Made by a program: the position numbers and the translations under genes. The notes under the pieces were generated by a model, which was given only the letters and a program-made list of their open reading frames with translations, was not told the origin of the DNA and made no database searches. A stretch of 8,658 nucleotides of DNA from assembly GCA_035279785.1 (NCBI GenBank), contig DATEHC010000124.1, positions 1-8,658 on the forward strand, given 5' to 3'. This stretch comes from 40CM-4-65-16 sp035279785 (GTDB taxonomy: Bacteria; Chloroflexota; Dormibacteria; Dormibacterales; Dormibacteraceae). This document shows, one piece after another, positions 5,690 to 8,658 of this stretch; the first letter of the stretch is position 1; each line of letters begins with the position of its first letter.

Positions 5690-6085
5690 ATGGATCTTCA
5701 ACTCGTCGATTACGCGATCTACATCGTCGTGAGCGTGTTCCTGACCGTATGGGTCGGCGACACGCTGTACCGCAACGGCCGGCCGTTCCTGGTCTCGGTC
5801 TTCAAGGAGGACGGCCTGGCCGACTCGGTCAACCACCTGCTCGTCGTCGGTTTCTACCTCGTGAACTTTGGCGCGGCCGCCATCCTCATCAACACCGGCG
5901 GCGTGCCGGCCGGCTGGGCCGACATGCTCAAGCAGACGGTGACCCGCATCGGCGCCGTGCTCCTGGTGCTCGGCTTCATGCACTTCACGAACGTGCTCAC
6001 GCTGCGGTCGATCCGGCGGCGCGACAAGAAGACGCCTCCGCCTCCTCCCAACTACAACCCGTACGTGCCGGCGCCACAGGCTTAG
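5690..6085 (+). CDS. Small three-helix membrane protein of unknown function, TetR-linked
   Basis: I do not recognise a named family. From the ATG at 5690 it has 131 residues. Three hydrophobic segments are visible: about 6-23 (YAIYIVVSVFLTVWVG region), 47-68 (NHLLVVGFYLVNFGAAAILI region) and 84-105 (IGAVLLVLGFMHFTNVL region). They are followed by a basic RSIRRRDKK anchor and a Pro/Tyr-rich tail, TPPPPPNYNPYVPAP, which by the positive-inside rule should be cytoplasmic. The NHLLVVGFYLVNFG stretch looks like a conserved core, and I recall similar uncharacterised actinobacterial membrane proteins. ATG 5690 is preferred over the in-frame GTG at 5681 because GGGGTGA (5678-5684) sits at proper ribosome-binding distance from it. 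It is the first gene of a pair with tetR, whose start lies 9 bases after its TAG, and is probably repressed by that regulator. No cysteines or catalytic motifs were seen. Confidence 0.85.
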   Translation: MDLQLVDYAIYIVVSVFLTVWVGDTLYRNGRPFLVSVFKEDGLADSVNHLLVVGFYLVNFGAAAILINTGGVPAGWADMLKQTVTRIGAVLLVLGFMHFTNVLTLRSIRRRDKKTPPPPPNYNPYVPAPQA

Positions 6086-6094
6086 TCCGAACAG

Positions 6095-6778
6095 ATGGCC
6101 ATGGTTGTCCCCAAGACCAGGCGCGGCGAGAGCTCGAGGGCGGTCATCCTGCAGGCCGCCCTCGACCTGTTCCAGGAACGTGGGTACGAGGCCACGACGA
6201 TGCGCGCCATCGCCGACCGCGCCGGCGTGTCGCTCGGCAGCTCGTACCACTACTTCCCATCCAAGGAGCACCTCGTGCTCGAGTTCTACCGGCACACCCA
6301 CGACCTGCACGCCGAAGCGGTCAAGCCGCTCCTGGCGCGCGAGCGAGACCTCGCGGCCCGACTGCGCGGGACGATGCGCGCGGTGATCGTCACCTGCGAG
6401 CCCTTCCACGCCGTGGCGGGATCGATCTTCAGCACCGTCGCGAACCCCGCGAGCCCGCTCAACCCTTTCGGCGGCGCCGCCCGGCCCCTGCGCGACGAGG
6501 TGGTCGCGCTGTACGGCGAGGTGGTCAGCGGCTCGGACGCGCGCATTCCATCCGACATCGCAGAGCTGCTGCCGCTGACGCTGTGGCTCTATCAGATGGG
6601 AATCCTCTACTTCTGGATCTTTGACAAGTCGCCTGGTCGCCTGCGCACGCTCGAGGTCATCGACGAGACCACCGAGCTGATCGTGCGCCTGATCAGCCTC
6701 GCCAACCTGCCCGTGCTGCGCGGCTCGCGCAAGCGTGTGCTCGGATTGATGAAGAGCATCGTCGATGGTCATGCTTAG
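6095..6778 (+). CDS. TetR/AcrR-family transcriptional repressor
   Basis: This 227-residue protein has the canonical N-terminal TetR DNA-binding domain. It includes AVILQAALDLFQERGYEATTMRAIADRAGVSLGSSYHYFPSKEHLV (about 16-61, quoted as AVILQAALDLFQERGYE, then ATTMRAIADRAGVSLG, then SSYHYFPSKEHLV), with the recognition helix near residues 45-53. The rest is a helical ligand-binding and dimerisation domain of no recognised subtype. Family members are dimers that bind short palindromes and release DNA on binding a small ligand. Two palindromic sites upstream of the preceding gene (5600-5609, 5652-5665) are the likely targets, implying autoregulation and control of the divergent thioesterases. That context suggests, but does not prove, an acyl-CoA or lipid-like inducer. 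No ribosome binding site is visible before ATG 6095 (in-frame alternative ATG 6101), so coupling to the upstream gene is likely. Its TAG (6776-6778) overlaps the uvrB stop. Confidence 0.95.
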   Translation: MAMVVPKTRRGESSRAVILQAALDLFQERGYEATTMRAIADRAGVSLGSSYHYFPSKEHLVLEFYRHTHDLHAEAVKPLLARERDLAARLRGTMRAVIVTCEPFHAVAGSIFSTVANPASPLNPFGGAARPLRDEVVALYGEVVSGSDARIPSDIAELLPLTLWLYQMGILYFWIFDKSPGRLRTLEVIDETTELIVRLISLANLPVLRGSRKRVLGLMKSIVDGHA

Positions 6779-8658
6779 GGACCCCGTCGGGACTTTCTCC
6801 AGTTCCGCACAACGGTCTTCTGTTTGGGCGCTGCTGCGATCGCCATCGCCACGTCCGCGTCGTCTTCTTTTTCGGTAGAGCCGGCCTCCCCAGACAGCCG
6901 CCGGCGCAGGGCGATGATGCGGTCGCGCACCCGCGCCGCGTCCTCGAACTGCAGCTCCTTCGACAGCCGGCGCATCTCCTTCTCGAGGTCTCGCACGATG
7001 GCGATGAGGTCCTCGCGCGGGACGCCGGCTCCAGCCAGGATCTCGACGGCGTCCGCCTGGATGTCGTTGTCGTTGATCTCCAGGGCGTAGATCGCCTTCT
7101 TCACCGACTCGGGCGTGATGCCGTGCTCGGCGTTGTACGCCATCTGCCTGTCGCGGCGCCGCTCGGTCTCGTCAAGCGCCTGGCGCATCGAGTCGGTCAT
7201 GGAGTCGGCGTACATGACGACGTGGCCCTCGACGTTGCGGGCGGCGCGACCGATGATCTGGATGAACGACCTGTAGGCGCGCAGGTAGCCCTCTTTGTCA
7301 GCGTCGAGGATCCCGATGAACGCGACCTCCGGGAGGTCGAGGCCTTCGCGCAGGAGGTTGATGCCGACGACCACGTCGACTTCTCCCGTGCGAAGGGCGG
7401 TCAGGACTTCGATGCGCTGCATCGCGTCGAGCTCCGAGTGCAGATAGCGGACCTTGACCCCGTACTCGCGCAGGTAATCGGCGAGGTCTTCGGCAAAACG
7501 CTTGGTCAAAGTCGTCACGAGCGACCGCTGGCCCATCTCGGCGCGCCTCCGCACCTCCGCGAGCAGATCATCGATCTGCCCCTCGGTTGGCCGCACCTCG
7601 ACCGTCGGATCAACCAGCCCGGTCGGCCGCACGATCATCTCGACCGTTCGTTGCGAGCGCCTCATCTCGTATGGGCCGGGTGTCGCGGACACGTACACCA
7701 CGCTCTGCGCGCGCTCCTCCCATTCCTCGAAGCTCAGCGGGCGGTTGTCGAACGCGCTCGGAAGCCGGAAGCCGTACTCGACGAGCGCCGCCTTGCGGGA
7801 GCGGTCGCCGCCGAGCATTCCGCCGATCTGCGGCACGGCGACGTGCGACTCGTCGACGAAGATCAGCGCGTCCGACGGCAGAAAGTCCATCAGCGTGTAG
7901 GGCGCCTCGCCGGGCTTGCGCCGGGTGAGGTGCAGCGAGTAGTTCTCGATGCCGGCGCAGGTGCCCGTCTCGCGCAGCATCTCGAGGTCGAAGTTCGTGC
8001 GCTGGCGCAGGCGTTGGGCCTCGAGCAGGCGTCCGTGATCCTCGAACCATTTCGTCCGTTCCTCGAGCTCGACCTCGATGTCGTGCATCGCCAGGCGCAG
8101 CTTGTCCGCCGGCGTCACGTAGTGCGACGCGGGAAACACGCTGAACTGCTTGCGCGAGCCGAGGATCTCCCCTGTCACCGCGTCCAACTCCTGGATGCGC
8201 TCGATCTCGTCACCGAAGAACTCGACGCGAACGACCTTCTCCTCGTTGGCCGGTACCAGGTCCACGACGTCGCCGCGCACGCGGAACCGGAGGCGGGAGA
8301 GGTCGTAGTCGTTGCGCTCGTAGAGCATCTCCGTGAGCTTGCGCAAGAAGACCTCGCGCCGGATCGACTGCCCCTGCTCGATGCTCAGCGACTCGCCCAT
8401 GTAGTCCTCGACCGAGCCGATGCCGTAGATGCAGCTGACGCTGGCGACGACGAGCACATCGCGGCGCGTGAGCAGCGACTGCGTCGTCGAGTGGCGCATG
8501 CGATCGATGTCGTCGTTACGGCTGGAGTCCTTCTCGATATAGGTGTCGGTTCGAGCGATGTACGCCTCGGGCTGGTAGTAGTCGTAGTAGCTGACGAAGT
8601 ACTCGACGGCGTTGTTCGGGAGCAGCCGCCGGAACTCGGCGCACAGCTGCGCCGCCAG
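6775..8658 (-). CDS. uvrB: Excinuclease ABC subunit B (UvrB), N-terminus beyond right edge
   Basis: The frame is open from base 8658, giving 627 visible residues. About 70 N-terminal residues, including the Walker A motif, lie outside the window. UvrB is the DNA helicase-like core of nucleotide excision repair: it receives damaged DNA from UvrA, verifies the lesion and recruits UvrC. Visible in order: LAAQL, the damage-probing beta-hairpin region YFVSYYDYYQPEAYIARTDT (21-39), VVASVSCIYG, motif II VDESH (268-272), motif III VSATPGPYE (323-331), GINLLREGLDLPEVAF (motif V region) and QIIGRAARN (motif VI, 467-475). The C-terminal UVR domain DLEKEMRRLSKELQFEDAARVRDRI (from about 557, quoted as DLEKEMRRLSKE and LQFEDAARVRDRI) binds UvrA and UvrC. 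A low-complexity acidic then basic tail ends in WRKSRRGP. The next in-frame Met, at 8499, is internal and not the start. It is convergent with tetR, and its TAA (6777-6775) overlaps the tetR stop. It is on the same strand as uvrA, 1.9 kb away. Confidence 0.99.
   Translation of the reverse strand: MAAQLCAEFRRLLPNNAVEYFVSYYDYYQPEAYIARTDTYIEKDSSRNDDIDRMRHSTTQSLLTRRDVLVVASVSCIYGIGSVEDYMGESLSIEQGQSIRREVFLRKLTEMLYERNDYDLSRLRFRVRGDVVDLVPANEEKVVRVEFFGDEIERIQELDAVTGEILGSRKQFSVFPASHYVTPADKLRLAMHDIEVELEERTKWFEDHGRLLEAQRLRQRTNFDLEMLRETGTCAGIENYSLHLTRRKPGEAPYTLMDFLPSDALIFVDESHVAVPQIGGMLGGDRSRKAALVEYGFRLPSAFDNRPLSFEEWEERAQSVVYVSATPGPYEMRRSQRTVEMIVRPTGLVDPTVEVRPTEGQIDDLLAEVRRRAEMGQRSLVTTLTKRFAEDLADYLREYGVKVRYLHSELDAMQRIEVLTALRTGEVDVVVGINLLREGLDLPEVAFIGILDADKEGYLRAYRSFIQIIGRAARNVEGHVVMYADSMTDSMRQALDETERRRDRQMAYNAEHGITPESVKKAIYALEINDNDIQADAVEILAGAGVPREDLIAIVRDLEKEMRRLSKELQFEDAARVRDRIIALRRRLSGEAGSTEKEDDADVAMAIAAAPKQKTVVRNWRKSRRGP

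Noticed and set aside
5630..6772. Minus-strand 380-codon frame opposite the membrane protein and tetR
   Set aside because: It is antisense to two well-supported genes, has His/Arg/Asp/Gln-rich composition without motifs, and would run through the divergent promoter region.
6775..8499. UvrB starting at the Met at 8499
   Set aside because: The frame is open to base 8658 and encodes conserved UvrB sequence (YFVSYYDYYQPEAY and onward), so the Met is internal and the gene is cut by the window edge.

Overview
The window is a dense, high-GC bacterial chromosome segment (GC about two thirds by eye, strong G/C bias at third codon positions). It holds nine protein genes and no RNA genes, insertion sequences or CRISPR arrays. 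GTG starts, TAGRRT-like -10 boxes and a UvrA with an Asp-substituted first zinc-finger position point to a high-GC lineage such as Actinomycetota or a Chloroflexota/Dormibacterota-like group. This placement is an inference and is not firm.

Left end: the N-terminal part of an extended SDR (NAD(P)-dependent epimerase/dehydratase type) runs off the left edge on the minus strand. It is divergent from a small proline-rich, DUF4190-like membrane protein (387-809, plus). That gene is convergent with an MFS transporter (806-2032, minus), and their stop codons overlap.

Centre: a minus-strand block appears to be transcribed in the order PaaI-type thioesterase, truncated second hotdog thioesterase, uvrA, MFS transporter. 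Its members overlap or lie within 19 bases of each other, so it is probably one operon. The MFS gene has no ATG, GTG or TTG start that preserves its first membrane helix. The best start is a CTG that overlaps the uvrA stop.

Right of centre: a divergent plus-strand pair encodes a three-helix membrane protein and a TetR-family repressor. The region between it and the thioesterase operon (about 5595-5690) contains two copies of a 15-bp repeat with the core palindrome GAACATGTTC, spaced 54 bp centre to centre. They sit on two overlapping divergent promoters. This looks like an autoregulated TetR switch controlling both directions, and uvrA could be affected by read-through.

Right end: uvrB (minus) runs off the right edge. 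Its stop codon overlaps that of tetR. Thus uvrB and uvrA, both for nucleotide excision repair, lie close together on the same strand but are separated by the TetR/membrane-protein pair and the thioesterases.
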